Notes: generated by a model from the letters alone, not told the origin. A DNA stretch of 32,694 bases from PWHW01 sp964435025 (GCA_964435025.1 CAYSXL010000004.1:1-32694), one strand, 5' to 3'. Positions 1-7,743 are shown, numbered from the stretch's first letter. Numbers and translations are program-made.

Positions 1-121
1 TTGAATTTTGCTAAATTGGTTATTGTTCTTTGTTTATCTCTTGTTTGTTTCTTGTATCTTGTTTGTTTCTTGTATCTTGTTTCTTGTATCTTGTCTCTTG
101 TATCTTGTTTCTTGTATCTTG
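1..121. repeat. R2-family heptad repeat, right half, with 14-nt tandem array
   Basis: The left edge of the window cuts into an R2 repeat: the first ~25 bases match the right arm of the copy near 5493. From 48 to 121 a 14-nt unit TTTCTTGTATCTTG recurs five times (48-61, 66-79, 80-93, 94-107, 108-121), with one TTTG spacer and one T-to-C change. Each unit is itself two 7-mers, TTTCTTG and TATCTTG. The array ends five bases before the frr stop codon. Confidence 0.85.
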
Positions 122-125
122 TTAG

Positions 126-686
126 TTATTCTTTCACTTCCTCCTCTCTCTTTTCTATCATTTCTTCCACCTTTTTATTATACTCATCAACAATTTCCTG
201 CAACTCATCCTTCGCCCTGTATTTTTCATCCTCGGTCACTTCCCCTTCGTGTTCTTTATCCTGAATCTCCTTCCATGCATCTTCTCTTATTTTTTTCAAT
301 CTCACTCGGGCATCCTCCTTCTTCCCGGAAAGCATTTTCAGCAAACCCTGTCTGTATTCACTAGTAAGCGGCGGAAGAATAATACGAATCGCGTCCCCCT
401 CTACCCTGGGACTAAGCTCGGACTCCGCTTTTTGAAGTGCGGCAATAATATCCTTCGTATAGCTTTTATCCCAAGGCTGGATAAGTATCTGTCTTTGCTC
501 GGGACAAGATATGGCGGCAAGTTGTTTTAAGGGAAGTTTTTGGTCAAAACAATCTACAACAATATCCTCCACCAAAGAAGGTGTCGCCCTGTCCGCTCTT
601 ATTTTTTTAAGTTCTCCCGTAAAGTATTCTATGACTTTGTCCATTTCCGGTCCTACTTTTTGAATAATTTTTTTATATTCTGCCAT
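126..686 (-). CDS. frr: ribosome recycling factor
   Basis: Ribosome recycling factor, 186 residues, the usual family length (~185). With EF-G it splits the post-termination 70S ribosome so that subunits and mRNA are released. Seen: the N-terminal helix MAEYKKII, the conserved stretch KKIRADRATPSLVEDIVV (about residues 27-44), the ILPPLTSEYRQGLLK region, and a long charged C-terminal helix ending EEEVKE. It is the last gene of the murA-mreB-holB-frr run and is usually beside pyrH/tsf rather than holB, so the neighbourhood is rearranged. The ATG at 686 is preceded by an A/T-only leader with no Shine-Dalgarno. Its stop abuts the R2 tandem array. Confidence 0.96.
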   Translation of the reverse strand: MAEYKKIIQKVGPEMDKVIEYFTGELKKIRADRATPSLVEDIVVDCFDQKLPLKQLAAISCPEQRQILIQPWDKSYTKDIIAALQKAESELSPRVEGDAIRIILPPLTSEYRQGLLKMLSGKKEDARVRLKKIREDAWKEIQDKEHEGEVTEDEKYRAKDELQEIVDEYNKKVEEMIEKREEEVKE

Positions 687-749
687 AATTTTAATTTTTT
701 ATTTATAATTCTCGAATTTTTAGTCGTTGTTTAACGGTTACCGCTTATT

Positions 750-1628
750 TTAAATCTTTAGCATTATTTTTTCCAATGCAAGTTGCACATTAATATTTGT
801 TTTTGACCGCAAGAAAAGTGTCTCCTGTATTTCCGTGAGGGCCTCCCTGGTTTTCTTTGTACTTGCTTTTTCCCTCAACTCCCCCTTCATTCCTTCCTGC
901 ATTACTTTCAAGAGATACTCAAGAAAATCCTTTGCCCTTTCCTCTTTGACAATCTCCTTTACTTTCGAAAAACGGAAAGCCATGTCCTTTTCGAATATTT
1001 CTTCTATATCACTTTTTAATTTTTCCGCCCTCTCTTTTTTTTCCGGAAACCGGAGATATTCAATTGCAATTCCGGGTCTTTCGAAAGAGAGAGAAGAAAC
1101 TTCGCTATTTCTTAAACTCTTTTCGATATCTCCTTCGGGAACAGTCGAGAATTTAAGTTCAAATAAGCGTGATATCACCGTAGGAAGTAATATACTCGGA
1201 TAGTTCGTAACAAGAAAAAATAGGGTGTCTTTTGGTGGCTCTTCCAGCACCTTCAAAAGAGCATTCTGCGCATACGGATTCATTAAATGGGCGTCATCAA
1301 TCAAAACACCTTTAAAAACAGCCTTCGAACCCTTATAAGAAACTTTATTAATAACCTCTTCTATTTGCTCTAAATATATCTCCTTTTTTTCAGGGGAAAC
1401 CCAAACCATATCGGTGTGAGTTTTTTCTTTAATTTCCAGACAACTACGACAACAATTACAAGGTCCATCATCTTTCCCGTTGCTACAATTTATCATTTTA
1501 AGAAACCAAGAGACAACCTTTCTCTTGCCAATTTTCTCGGGACCGGAAAAAAGAAAAGCATGAGGTATTTGATTTTTTTTTAAAAGTGCTTGTAGTTTTC
1601 GTTGTTGATTTTGGTGCCCGATAATCAT
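750..1628 (-). CDS. holB: DNA polymerase III clamp-loader subunit, delta-prime type
   Basis: AAA+ clamp-loader subunit of 292 residues, taking the start at MIIGHQNQQ (ATG at 1628). An in-frame start 8 codons upstream adds only unconserved residues. Seen: a P-loop-like GPEKIGKR (29-36) with Arg where Walker A has Ser/Thr, a zinc-type Cys cluster (C48, C57, C59, C60, C63), Walker B-like VLIDDAH (108-114), LLKVLEEPP, and an SRC-like ISRLFEL (152-158) lacking the Cys. The degraded P-loop fits the non-hydrolysing delta-prime subunit rather than tau/gamma. It would act with DnaX and HolA to load the sliding clamp. It follows mreB across repeat R3-a. Confidence 0.88.
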   Translation of the reverse strand: MIIGHQNQQRKLQALLKKNQIPHAFLFSGPEKIGKRKVVSWFLKMINCSNGKDDGPCNCCRSCLEIKEKTHTDMVWVSPEKKEIYLEQIEEVINKVSYKGSKAVFKGVLIDDAHLMNPYAQNALLKVLEEPPKDTLFFLVTNYPSILLPTVISRLFELKFSTVPEGDIEKSLRNSEVSSLSFERPGIAIEYLRFPEKKERAEKLKSDIEEIFEKDMAFRFSKVKEIVKEERAKDFLEYLLKVMQEGMKGELREKASTKKTREALTEIQETLFLRSKTNINVQLALEKIMLKI

Positions 1629-1636
1629 ATTAAAGT

Positions 1637-1733
1637 AAATGTCAAAAGCCAAAGCCCAAATGACAAATGGCTTGAATGTCTCGTTGTTAATTGTTATTTT
1701 GGCATTTGGATTTTAGGCTTTGGCATTTTTTGG
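1637..1733. repeat. R3-family inverted heptad repeat (R3-a)
   Basis: Fills the mreB-holB gap. The left arm (AAAGCCAAAGCCCAAATGAC) and right arm (GGCATTTGG...GGCTTTGGCATTT) are imperfect inverted copies around an AT-rich centre. The spacing of the AAAGCC / AAATGAC words is close to 7 nt. The mreB stop codon (1734-1736) begins where the right arm ends. Confidence 0.75.
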
Positions 1734-2735
1734 TTATTTGCTCATGATGCTTTTTTTGTAGGCGTCCAGATTATCAAGTACAACACCCGCTCCACGAGCT
1801 ACGGAAAGAAGTGCATCCTCGGCAACAAAAGAGGGAACGCCTGTTTTTTCGGTGACAAGAACATCTATATCACGAAGAAGAGCGCCTCCTCCGGTAAGAA
1901 CCATTCCTTTGTCCATTATATCCGCGGAAAGCTCGGGAGGAGTATCTCTAAGAACTTGCTTTATAACCTTTATAATTTCTTCCAATGTTCCCGTTACCGC
2001 TTCACAGACCTCATTCGAAGAAACTTTAATCGTTCGCGGTAATCCGGTGACAAGATCTCTTCCTCTTACTTCCATCTCCATTTCCTCTTTTTCTTGCATA
2101 GCAACTCCTATATTGGTTTTTATATCCTCAACGCTCTTTTCTCCAAGTGCTATATTGTGTTTACTTTTAACGTAGTTGGAAATAGCAAAGTCCATACTGT
2201 CTCCCGCCACGCGAACCGAGCGCGAAACAACTATACCGCCCAACGAGATAACCGCTATTTCCGTAGTTCCTCCTCCTATATCAACCACCATATGGCCTGA
2301 GCAAGAAGAAATCGGTATCCCCGCTCCAATGGCAGCCAGTATAGGTTCCTTTACCGTATAAACAGCGCGCGCTCCCGCGGAAACACCGGCCTCAATGACC
2401 GCCCTTTTCTCTGTTGATGTTATCCCGGCAGGAACGCCCACCATCATTTCCGGTTTTATAAAATTAAGTCCGGGAGATTTTTTGATAAAATGTTTAAGCA
2501 TTGCTTCCGTTATCCTGTATTCAGCAATAACTCCATCCCGAAGCGGTCTATAAACCTTGATTTCGTCGGGCGTTCTCCCGGTCATATCCTTCGCTTCTCT
2601 CCCCACAGCGAGAATTTTATTTTCATAAACGCTTACCGCAACAACGGAAGGTTCGTTTAAAATAATCTCTTTCCCGGGTGCGAAAACGAGCGAATTACAA
2701 GTTCCCAAATCAATTCCTATTTTTCTTGAAAACAT
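1734..2735 (-). CDS. mreB: rod-shape-determining actin homologue MreB
   Basis: MreB, 333 residues, normal length. It forms ATP-dependent filaments under the membrane that guide elongation-type peptidoglycan synthesis. Seen: phosphate-1 loop GIDLGTCNSLV (residues 7-17), phosphate-2 loop VVDIGGGTTEIAVIS near residue 150, the Asp-Gly motif GDSMDFAI, and adenosine motif LTGGGALLRDID near residue 285. It lies between murA and holB in one unit with its own upstream promoter (at murA), so wall precursor synthesis and shape control are co-transcribed. No mreC/mreD/rodA is visible next to it, unlike the classical mre locus. The leader is A/T-rich with no Shine-Dalgarno. Confidence 0.96.
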   Translation of the reverse strand: MFSRKIGIDLGTCNSLVFAPGKEIILNEPSVVAVSVYENKILAVGREAKDMTGRTPDEIKVYRPLRDGVIAEYRITEAMLKHFIKKSPGLNFIKPEMMVGVPAGITSTEKRAVIEAGVSAGARAVYTVKEPILAAIGAGIPISSCSGHMVVDIGGGTTEIAVISLGGIVVSRSVRVAGDSMDFAISNYVKSKHNIALGEKSVEDIKTNIGVAMQEKEEMEMEVRGRDLVTGLPRTIKVSSNEVCEAVTGTLEEIIKVIKQVLRDTPPELSADIMDKGMVLTGGGALLRDIDVLVTEKTGVPSFVAEDALLSVARGAGVVLDNLDAYKKSIMSK

Positions 2736-2743
2736 AATTTTAA

Positions 2744-2797
2744 GTTTGACTTTTGAAAGTTATCACCGTCAATAGTCAATGGTCAAGAGTCAGGTGT
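2744..2797. repeat. R4-family heptad repeat (R4-a)
   Basis: The gap between murA and mreB. It contains GTCAATA GTCAATG GTCAAGA GTCAGG, successive 7-mers, on one side and TTTGACTTTTGAAAG as the inverted counterpart on the other. The murA stop codon (TGA on the minus strand, 2790-2792) lies inside the last heptamers. Confidence 0.75.
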
Positions 2798-4085
2798 TTT
2801 TTATTCTTTTTATTTTTGCTCCAATCTTACATAATCTTTTGTCTATCTCTTCATATCCCCTGTCCGCTTGAGAGATATCCTTTATTACCGTTGTTCCTTC
2901 CGCAATAAGACCGGCAATTATGAGCGCCGCACCCGAACGAAGATCAAGCGGATCAAGGCTCACCCCGTGTAGTCTGGTAGGCCCATTTATGATAGCTCTG
3001 TGAGGATCACAAATAACAATCTCCGCTCCCATCTTATTCAATTCTTCCAAATATTTTAATCTTCCCTCGTACAAAGTATCATGGATAAGAGTAAGCCCCT
3101 TCGCCTGCGTAGAAAGCACTCCCAAGGGTGACTGCAAATCCGTAGGAATACCGGGATAAGGCATTGTTTGTACTTTTCTAATACAAAGATCTTTCCCGGG
3201 GGTGGTAGTCACTGCATTTTTTTCTACTTTTAGTTTACCCCCGAAACTCTTAAGTTTGGAAAGGAGTAGGGAAAGTTGCTTTGTGGGTACATTCTCAATT
3301 CTTATATTCCCTTTTACCGCCAGTGAAAGGAGGATAAAGGTTCCCGCTTCCATATAATCGGGTGTTATTGTGTGCTCAGCCCCGCAAAGCTCTTCTTTCC
3401 CTTTTATTTCTATAGTATTTGTTCCCTCCCCTTTAATATCCGCGCCCATTTTCTTGAGAAAAACCGCTAAATCATAAACGTGAGGTTCCGCAGCAGCAAT
3501 TTTGATAACGGTCTTTCCCTTTGTCAGTGTCGCCGCCATAAGAATGTTCTCTGTCGCCGTAACGGAAAACTCATCAAGAACGATTTCTTTTCCTCTAAGT
3601 CCTTTTTTTGTTTTAAAATGATAAACGTCCGATGATTTCGACCCGTTTTTCTTAAGTCCAAACTCTTCAATTTGGACACCCATTTTTTTAAGAGCGTTCA
3701 GGTGAACATCAATGGGTCTCGAACCGATAATACATCCTCCGGGCTGGGGTATTTTAAAAGCTCCGCATCTGGCAACCAAGGGGCCGATAAGAAGAATGGA
3801 AGACCTCATCTTGTTGATGAGAGAAAAATCCATTTTTTTCGGATCAATATTCTTTGCGGTAATCTTTATCTTTCTTTTTTCTAAAAAATCAACTTCCGCG
3901 CCCATTTTCCTTATTATATCGATCATTCTTTGGACATCATTTACGAGAGGGATGTTATCCAAAATACAAGGAGAAGAGGTAAGCAAAGTAGCCGCAATAA
4001 TGGGTGTAGCGGCATTTTTTGACCCCCTCACGTCAATAACTCCTTCCATTTTGTTCTTCCCCTCAATAATCAGCTTATCGGACAT
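2790..4085 (-). CDS. murA: UDP-N-acetylglucosamine 1-carboxyvinyltransferase
   Basis: MurA, 431 residues, full length. It transfers enolpyruvate from PEP to UDP-GlcNAc, the first committed step of peptidoglycan synthesis in the cytosol. Seen: N-terminal RGSKNAATPIIAATLL with the conserved Lys (K23), and the active-site loop PGGCIIGSRPIDVHL with catalytic Cys118, so a fosfomycin-sensitive type by sequence rather than the Asp variant. Also seen: PDYMEAGTFI and the C-terminal DLRSGAALIIAGL. It is the first gene after the rpsI terminator and has a near-consensus promoter ~20 nt upstream. The 3' end runs into repeat R4-a, which supplies the TGA. No Shine-Dalgarno is visible. Confidence 0.97.
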   Translation of the reverse strand: MSDKLIIEGKNKMEGVIDVRGSKNAATPIIAATLLTSSPCILDNIPLVNDVQRMIDIIRKMGAEVDFLEKRKIKITAKNIDPKKMDFSLINKMRSSILLIGPLVARCGAFKIPQPGGCIIGSRPIDVHLNALKKMGVQIEEFGLKKNGSKSSDVYHFKTKKGLRGKEIVLDEFSVTATENILMAATLTKGKTVIKIAAAEPHVYDLAVFLKKMGADIKGEGTNTIEIKGKEELCGAEHTITPDYMEAGTFILLSLAVKGNIRIENVPTKQLSLLLSKLKSFGGKLKVEKNAVTTTPGKDLCIRKVQTMPYPGIPTDLQSPLGVLSTQAKGLTLIHDTLYEGRLKYLEELNKMGAEIVICDPHRAIINGPTRLHGVSLDPLDLRSGAALIIAGLIAEGTTVIKDISQADRGYEEIDKRLCKIGAKIKRIKNT

Positions 4086-4110
4086 ATTTTTCTTTTTTGT
4101 TTACGCTGCA

Positions 4111-4139
4111 ATTATAATACAGAAGGATATAAATATCAA
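4111..4139 (-). promoter_or_regulatory. sigma-70-type promoter for murA-mreB-holB-frr
   Basis: On the minus strand: -35 TTGATA (4134-4139), 17-nt spacer, -10 TATAAT (4111-4116). Predicted start near 4104, giving a leader of about 19 nt before the murA ATG. Among the best matches to consensus in the window. Confidence 0.82.
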
Positions 4140-4187
4140 ACGACACAAAAAAACAAAATCCACCTTCCATTAAGCCCTTTTCCCCTT

Positions 4188-4208
4188 TGCACACCCCTGG
4201 GGTGTGCA
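4188..4208. other. perfect 21-bp dyad upstream of the murA promoter
   Basis: Arms TGCACACCCC and GGGGTGTGCA are exact reverse complements around a single T. It is centred ~94 bp upstream of the predicted murA start and downstream of the rpsI terminator. Neither strand has a T-tract after it, so it does not look like an intrinsic terminator. It could be an operator or a cruciform/hairpin. Confidence 0.6.
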
Positions 4209-4225
4209 TGGGAATTTGATGGAAA

Positions 4226-4258
4226 CATAATAAAACTCACCGCTTTTTAGGCGGCGAG
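4226..4258 (-). terminator. factor-independent terminator after rpsI
   Basis: Minus-strand RNA: arm CUCGCCGC, loop CUAAAAA, arm GCGGUGAG (8 bp with one G-U pair), followed by UUUUAUUAUGU. It begins ~28 nt after the rpsI stop codon and closes the long ribosomal run before the murA promoter. Confidence 0.85.
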
Positions 4259-4286
4259 AGGTTTGCGAGAACGAAATTCGAAGATA

Positions 4287-4709
4287 TTATCTCTTTCTCC
4301 ATTGAGGAGCTCTCCTTGCTCTCTTTAATCCCGGTTTCTTTGATTCCCTCATTCTTGGATCACGGGTAAGGTGTCCCGCTACTTTTAGCTGCTTTCGAAG
4401 ACTACCGTCAAAATTTTCAATTGCGCGAGCAACACCGTGCCTTACAGCTTCCGCTTGAGAGTTCACCCCTCCCCCGGAAACTACTGCCGAAACGGAAAAT
4501 TTTCCTTCGTAGCCAAGATTGGTAAGAGGGTCGCTTACTTTCTTTTGTAATTCAAAAGTCGGAAAAAACTCTTCCATTTTTTTCTTATTTACAGTAAACT
4601 CTCCCTTCTTGTTCTCGGAAAGACGAACAACGCAAGTGGAAGTTTTTCTTCTCCCGACACCTTGATAGTATTTCTTATTCTTTTTTTCTTTAGTCTCTTT
4701 TGCGGACAT
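4287..4709 (-). CDS. rpsI: 30S ribosomal protein S9
   Basis: uS9, 140 residues. It binds the 30S head, and its C-terminal Arg reaches toward P-site tRNA. Seen: YYQGVGRRKTSTCVVRL near the N-terminus, SGGGVNSQAEAVRHGVARAI in the middle, and the conserved tail with RRAPQWRKR at the end; most bacteria have QFSKR, so QWRKR is a small variant that keeps the terminal Lys-Arg. About 15 Lys/Glu-rich residues precede the conserved core. One base separates it from rplM, the standard L13-S9 pair. It ends the ribosomal run; the terminator at 4226-4258 follows. Confidence 0.96.
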   Translation of the reverse strand: MSAKETKEKKNKKYYQGVGRRKTSTCVVRLSENKKGEFTVNKKKMEEFFPTFELQKKVSDPLTNLGYEGKFSVSAVVSGGGVNSQAEAVRHGVARAIENFDGSLRKQLKVAGHLTRDPRMRESKKPGLKRARRAPQWRKR

Positions 4710-4710
4710 T

Positions 4711-5061
4711 TTATTCTACTTTAAGTCTTTTTATTCTTCCTTTTCTCAGTCTGTTTTTAGGAAGCATTCCGTAAACCGCTTTTTTTAACGCAACTGTGGC
4801 ATTTTTTTCGTTTAATTTTTCGTAAGGTATTTTTTTTAATCCTCCGGGATACCCGCTATGGCGATAATATATCTTATCATCTTTCTTTTTTCCCGTAAGT
4901 ATTATTTTTTCGATATTCTCCACTACAACAAAACTTCCCCTGTCCTCGCTTTGTGAAAAATTGGGATCGTTTTTACCCGTAAGTAAAGCTACTATCTCTG
5001 TGGCAGCTCTTCCAAGGGGTTTCTTTGAAACATCAACTTTGTTTGTCTTTCGATTTAACAT
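4711..5061 (-). CDS. rplM: 50S ribosomal protein L13
   Basis: uL13, 116 residues against ~142 in E. coli. An early-assembly 23S rRNA binder. Seen: VDVSKKPLGRAATEIVALL, the hallmark DKIYYRHSGYPGGLKKIP, and AVYGMLPKNRLRKG, which ends just after this block. The C-terminal tail with the usual HPH.AQ.P segment is absent, as is the first ~15 residues. I believe this shortened form is common in CPR bacteria (family knowledge, not tested here). It lies 2 nt after rplQ and 1 nt before rpsI, so the alpha set and the L13-S9 pair form one unit. Confidence 0.95.
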   Translation of the reverse strand: MLNRKTNKVDVSKKPLGRAATEIVALLTGKNDPNFSQSEDRGSFVVVENIEKIILTGKKKDDKIYYRHSGYPGGLKKIPYEKLNEKNATVALKKAVYGMLPKNRLRKGRIKRLKVE

Positions 5062-5063
5062 AT

Positions 5064-5411
5064 TTACACAAGTTCAATAATAACCATTCTTGCTCCGTCC
5101 TCTTTTCGTGGACCAAGCTTCATAATACGTGTATAACCGCCATGGTAATCCTTGTAACGGGGGCCGATATCTTTTACCAATTTATCAACAACATCGGCGG
5201 AAAATTTCGTTCTTAAAACCCTTCTGTTGTGAACCGTGTCTTCTTTTGCTCTCGTAATCACCTTTTCAAAAAACATTCTTAGTTCCTTGGCCTTCGCCTC
5301 AGTCGTCCTTATTTTTTTATTTAAAACAAGAGCACGAGAAAGCGAAACAAGAAGCGCCCGGCGCTGATCTTTCTTTCTACCGAATCTTCTTTTGTTCTTT
5401 ATTCTTGGCAT
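5064..5411 (-). CDS. rplQ: 50S ribosomal protein L17
   Basis: bL17, 115 residues, normal length. It binds the 50S near the exit tunnel. Seen: MPRIKNKRRFGRKKDQRRAL at the N-terminus (family pattern with LGR..xHR replaced by FGRKKDQR), IRTTEAKAKELRMFFEKVIT, and the C-terminal DYHGGYTRIMKLGPRKEDGA followed by MVIIELV. It follows rpoA as in the classical alpha operon, but 146 bp of repeat R2-b separate them. The ATG at 5411 has only an A/T leader derived from the repeat and no Shine-Dalgarno. Confidence 0.95.
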   Translation of the reverse strand: MPRIKNKRRFGRKKDQRRALLVSLSRALVLNKKIRTTEAKAKELRMFFEKVITRAKEDTVHNRRVLRTKFSADVVDKLVKDIGPRYKDYHGGYTRIMKLGPRKEDGARMVIIELV

Positions 5412-5421
5412 AAAAATTTAT

Positions 5422-5557
5422 AAGTTACAAGATACAAGTTACAAGCAACAAACAAATCTCAAATTTCAATTAACCAATAACCAAACGGGTGTTTGAATTT
5501 TGCTAAATTGGTTATTGTTCCTTGTTTGTATCTTGTATCTTGTTTCTTGTTTCTTTT
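5422..5557. repeat. R2-family inverted heptad repeat (R2-b)
   Basis: The rpoA-rplQ gap. The left arm reads AAGTTAC AAGATAC AAGTTAC AAGCAAC AAACAAA, five consecutive 7-mers. The right arm is its imperfect inverse (TTGTTTG TATCTTG TATCTTG). The centre is a small hairpin CAAAC-GGGT-GTTTG. The right half matches the first ~40 bases of the window. Confidence 0.85.
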
Positions 5558-6614
5558 CTAGTTTAGCTTTGCTCCTTCTTTTTTTAACTCCTTCTTGATT
5601 TCTTCCACTCCTTTTTCTCCCATCCCTTTAATTTCTGCCAGTCCTTTCTCTCCTTTCTTTAAAATTCCTTTTACTGTTTTCACTTTTGCATCTTGAAGAA
5701 TCTTTTTGTTACGGGCGGAGATATTAAGTTCTTCTACATTAATATCCCCTACTTCCTCACTACCGGATTTCTTGCTCTCTTTTTTGCTTTCCTTTTTNNN
5801 NNNNNNNNNNNNNNNNNNNNNNNNNNNNNNNNNNNNNNNNNNNNNNNNNNNNNNNNNNNNNNNNNNNNNNNNNNNNNNNNNNNNNNNNNNNNNNNNNTTC
5901 CTTTTTCTCCTCCTTTTCTTTTTTATCTTCGGAAGAAAATGAGGAAAGTAAAGAGAAGTGTTTTCCTAAAATATCGACTGCTTGCAAAAACGCTTCTTCG
6001 GGTGTTATCGTTCCGTCTGTTTCTATTTCCAGGAAAAGTCTATCAAAATCGGTTCTTTTTCCTACTCTCATATTCTCTACATAAAAATTCGCTCGTTTTA
6101 CAGGAGTAAAAACAGCGTCGATAAGTATTTGCCCCACCTCCAATTTCTCTTCCTTTCTGTCTTCCGCTGAAGAATATCCTGCTCCTTTTTCAATTTCAAG
6201 CTCCATCTCAAGAGAACCTTTTTTATCGGTAATGGTAGCGACGTGAGCTTCCGGGCTAACCAGTTCCAACTGGGTAGGAACAGTCAAGTCGGCTCCCTTC
6301 ACCTCTTTCTCTCCTTTTACGCTCAATTTTGCAGTCTGTGGTTCGTCCGAATGCATACGAAAACGAAGTTCCTTAAGGTTTAAAATAATTGTAATCACAT
6401 CTTCCATAACCCCGGAAACGGTTGAAAATTCGTGCGCCACTCCTTCGATTTTTACTTTAGAAACCGCCGCTCCTCCGAGAGAGGAGAGAAGTACGCGTCG
6501 CAAACTATTTCCAATCGTAGTTCCGTATCCCGGATAAAGAGAATCTATTTCAAAAAGAACACTGTTTTCGTTCTTTTTTTCCAGTACTTTGGGATTGGAT
6601 GGTAAAGGTATCAT
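5558..6614 (-). CDS. rpoA: RNA polymerase alpha subunit (interrupted by assembly gap)
   Basis: Alpha subunit, the dimer that nucleates core RNA polymerase assembly. N-terminal domain seen: MIPLPSNPKVLEKK, LYPGYGTTIGNSLRRVLLSS (dimer helix), KIEGVAHEFSTVSGVMEDV, TPVKRANFYVENMRVGKRTD and DGTITPEEAFLQAVDIL. The C-terminal domain lies beyond a 100-N gap and ends with the TAG at 5558-5560: it reads VEELNISARNKKILQDA, then KTVKGILKK, then EIKGMGEKGVEEIKKEL, a helix-hairpin-helix alpha-CTD. The linker on both sides is Lys/Glu/Ser repeats (KEKEEKKE before, KESKKESKKSGSEEV after). With exactly 100 N the two halves are out of frame; a true gap length divisible by 3 restores the frame. It follows rpsD by 14 nt. 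Confidence 0.95.
5798..5897. other. assembly gap (100 N) in the rpoA linker
   Basis: Exactly 100 N, a conventional placeholder. It interrupts the low-complexity Lys/Glu-coding linker of rpoA, which probably defeated the assembler. The real length is unknown. Confidence 0.99.
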
Positions 6615-6628
6615 ATTTATAATAAAAA

Positions 6629-7261
6629 TTATCTTGAATAAAACTCAAAAACAGCCGAAATTTCTACTGGAGGAGCTATTTCTTCAATTACGGTCTCTCC
6701 CACCACTTTTGCCGAGATATTCTTTTTATCAAGTAAAATCCAAGCGGGAGGATTAAAATTTTTCATGTTCGTCTCAAACTCCTCGAAAAACCTTTTGTTT
6801 TTTTTGCCGGCTTTTAATGAAATGATATCTCCTATTTTCACTTGATAAGAAGGTCTATCTACCAAACGTCCATTCACCTTAAAGAACCCGTAACTAACCA
6901 TTTGCCTTGCTTGCGATCTGGACAACCCAATCCCTGCACGATAAATAACATTATCCAACCGTCCTTCAAGTTTACGTAGAAGCTGATCTCCCGTAGCTTC
7001 GGTTTCTTGGCTTTTAGCCATTACATTCTTTACATAACGTAAAAGTTGTTTCTCACGAAGATCATACCAGTGCCTCAATTTCTGTTTCTCCGTAAGTTCT
7101 CTTCCGTACTCGGAAACGCGCCCCTTTCTTCTTTTGGGCTTTTGTCCCGGAGCGTAGGGTTTTTTGATCATTGGGCAGTGTTGAGACTCACACTTTTCTC
7201 CTTTCAGGAAAAGTTTTGCTCCGGCGCGGCGACATTTTTTACATTCTGTAGATTTTTTCAT
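6629..7261 (-). CDS. rpsD: 30S ribosomal protein S4
   Basis: uS4, 210 residues, normal length. It starts 16S assembly in the body of the 30S subunit. Seen: an N-terminal zinc site with four Cys (C7, C10, C24, C29), the C+ form of S4. Also seen: KKPYAPGQKPKRRKGRVSEY, GRELTEKQKLRHWYDLREKQ, and an S4 RNA-binding domain with RLDNVIYRAGIGLSRSQARQ and VNGRLVDRPSYQVKIGD. It sits between rpsK and rpoA in the alpha set. In E. coli S4 represses this operon; I see no recognisable target structure here. Confidence 0.97.
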   Translation of the reverse strand: MKKSTECKKCRRAGAKLFLKGEKCESQHCPMIKKPYAPGQKPKRRKGRVSEYGRELTEKQKLRHWYDLREKQLLRYVKNVMAKSQETEATGDQLLRKLEGRLDNVIYRAGIGLSRSQARQMVSYGFFKVNGRLVDRPSYQVKIGDIISLKAGKKNKRFFEEFETNMKNFNPPAWILLDKKNISAKVVGETVIEEIAPPVEISAVFEFYSR

Positions 7262-7267
7262 AGTAAA

Positions 7268-7717
7268 CTAAACTCTTCTCGGGCTTTTCGGACGACAACC
7301 GTTATGTGGAATGGGCGTGACGTCCCTAATGGAATTAATAACAATATTCTTTGGAGCTAAGGCGCGAAGCGCGGAAGATCTTCCCGAGCCCACACCTTTT
7401 ACCGATATATCAACTTCCTTCATCCCCATTTTTTCCGCCTTTTCGGAAATCACGTTCGCAACTTCCGAAGCTGCATAAGGAGTAGCTTTTTTTGTTCCTT
7501 TAAAGCCCAAATTCCCCGCAGTCGCCCACGACAAAACTTTGCCCTCCTTATCGGTAAGGGTAATCATAGTGTTGTTATAGGAAGCGGAAATAAAAATACG
7601 TCCTTTGGTAACCCCTTTCTTTCTCTCTTTCCCTTTTTTCTTTTTTGCTTCTTCCAGTTTATTTTTTTCCTCTAAAATCTCCTCTTCCGTTTTTTCTATA
7701 ATTCTCTTTTTTCCCAT
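7268..7717 (-). CDS. rpsK: 30S ribosomal protein S11
   Basis: uS11, 149 residues, longer than the usual ~130 because of a Lys/Glu-rich N-terminal arm of roughly 38 residues (KTEEEILEEKNKLEEAKKKK). Core seen: GRIFISASYNNTMITLTD, SWATAGNLGFKGTKKATPYA, VKGVGSGRSSALRAL, and the C-terminal DVTPIPHNGCRPKSPRRV, all hallmarks. It is a platform protein near the E and P sites. It lies 26 nt after rpsM and 6 nt before rpsD. I kept the ATG at 7717 because the arm is compositionally like extensions on other proteins here. A later start would remove it, but no internal Met lies before the core. Confidence 0.95.
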   Translation of the reverse strand: MGKKRIIEKTEEEILEEKNKLEEAKKKKGKERKKGVTKGRIFISASYNNTMITLTDKEGKVLSWATAGNLGFKGTKKATPYAASEVANVISEKAEKMGMKEVDISVKGVGSGRSSALRALAPKNIVINSIRDVTPIPHNGCRPKSPRRV

Positions 7718-7743
7718 ATTTTTTGAACTCGTTGTTCATCTTT

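Noticed and set aside
48..121. CRISPR array
   Set aside because: 14-nt units are contiguous with no spacers, and no cas genes are nearby.
4188..4208. Second terminator for rpsI
   Set aside because: The dyad is perfect but followed by purines on the minus strand and mixed sequence on the plus strand; no T-tract.
5760..5797. Frameshift or truncation of rpoA at the TAG near 5760
   Set aside because: The stop appears only because the gap is set to 100 N. The other frame reads a charged linker and a good alpha-CTD.
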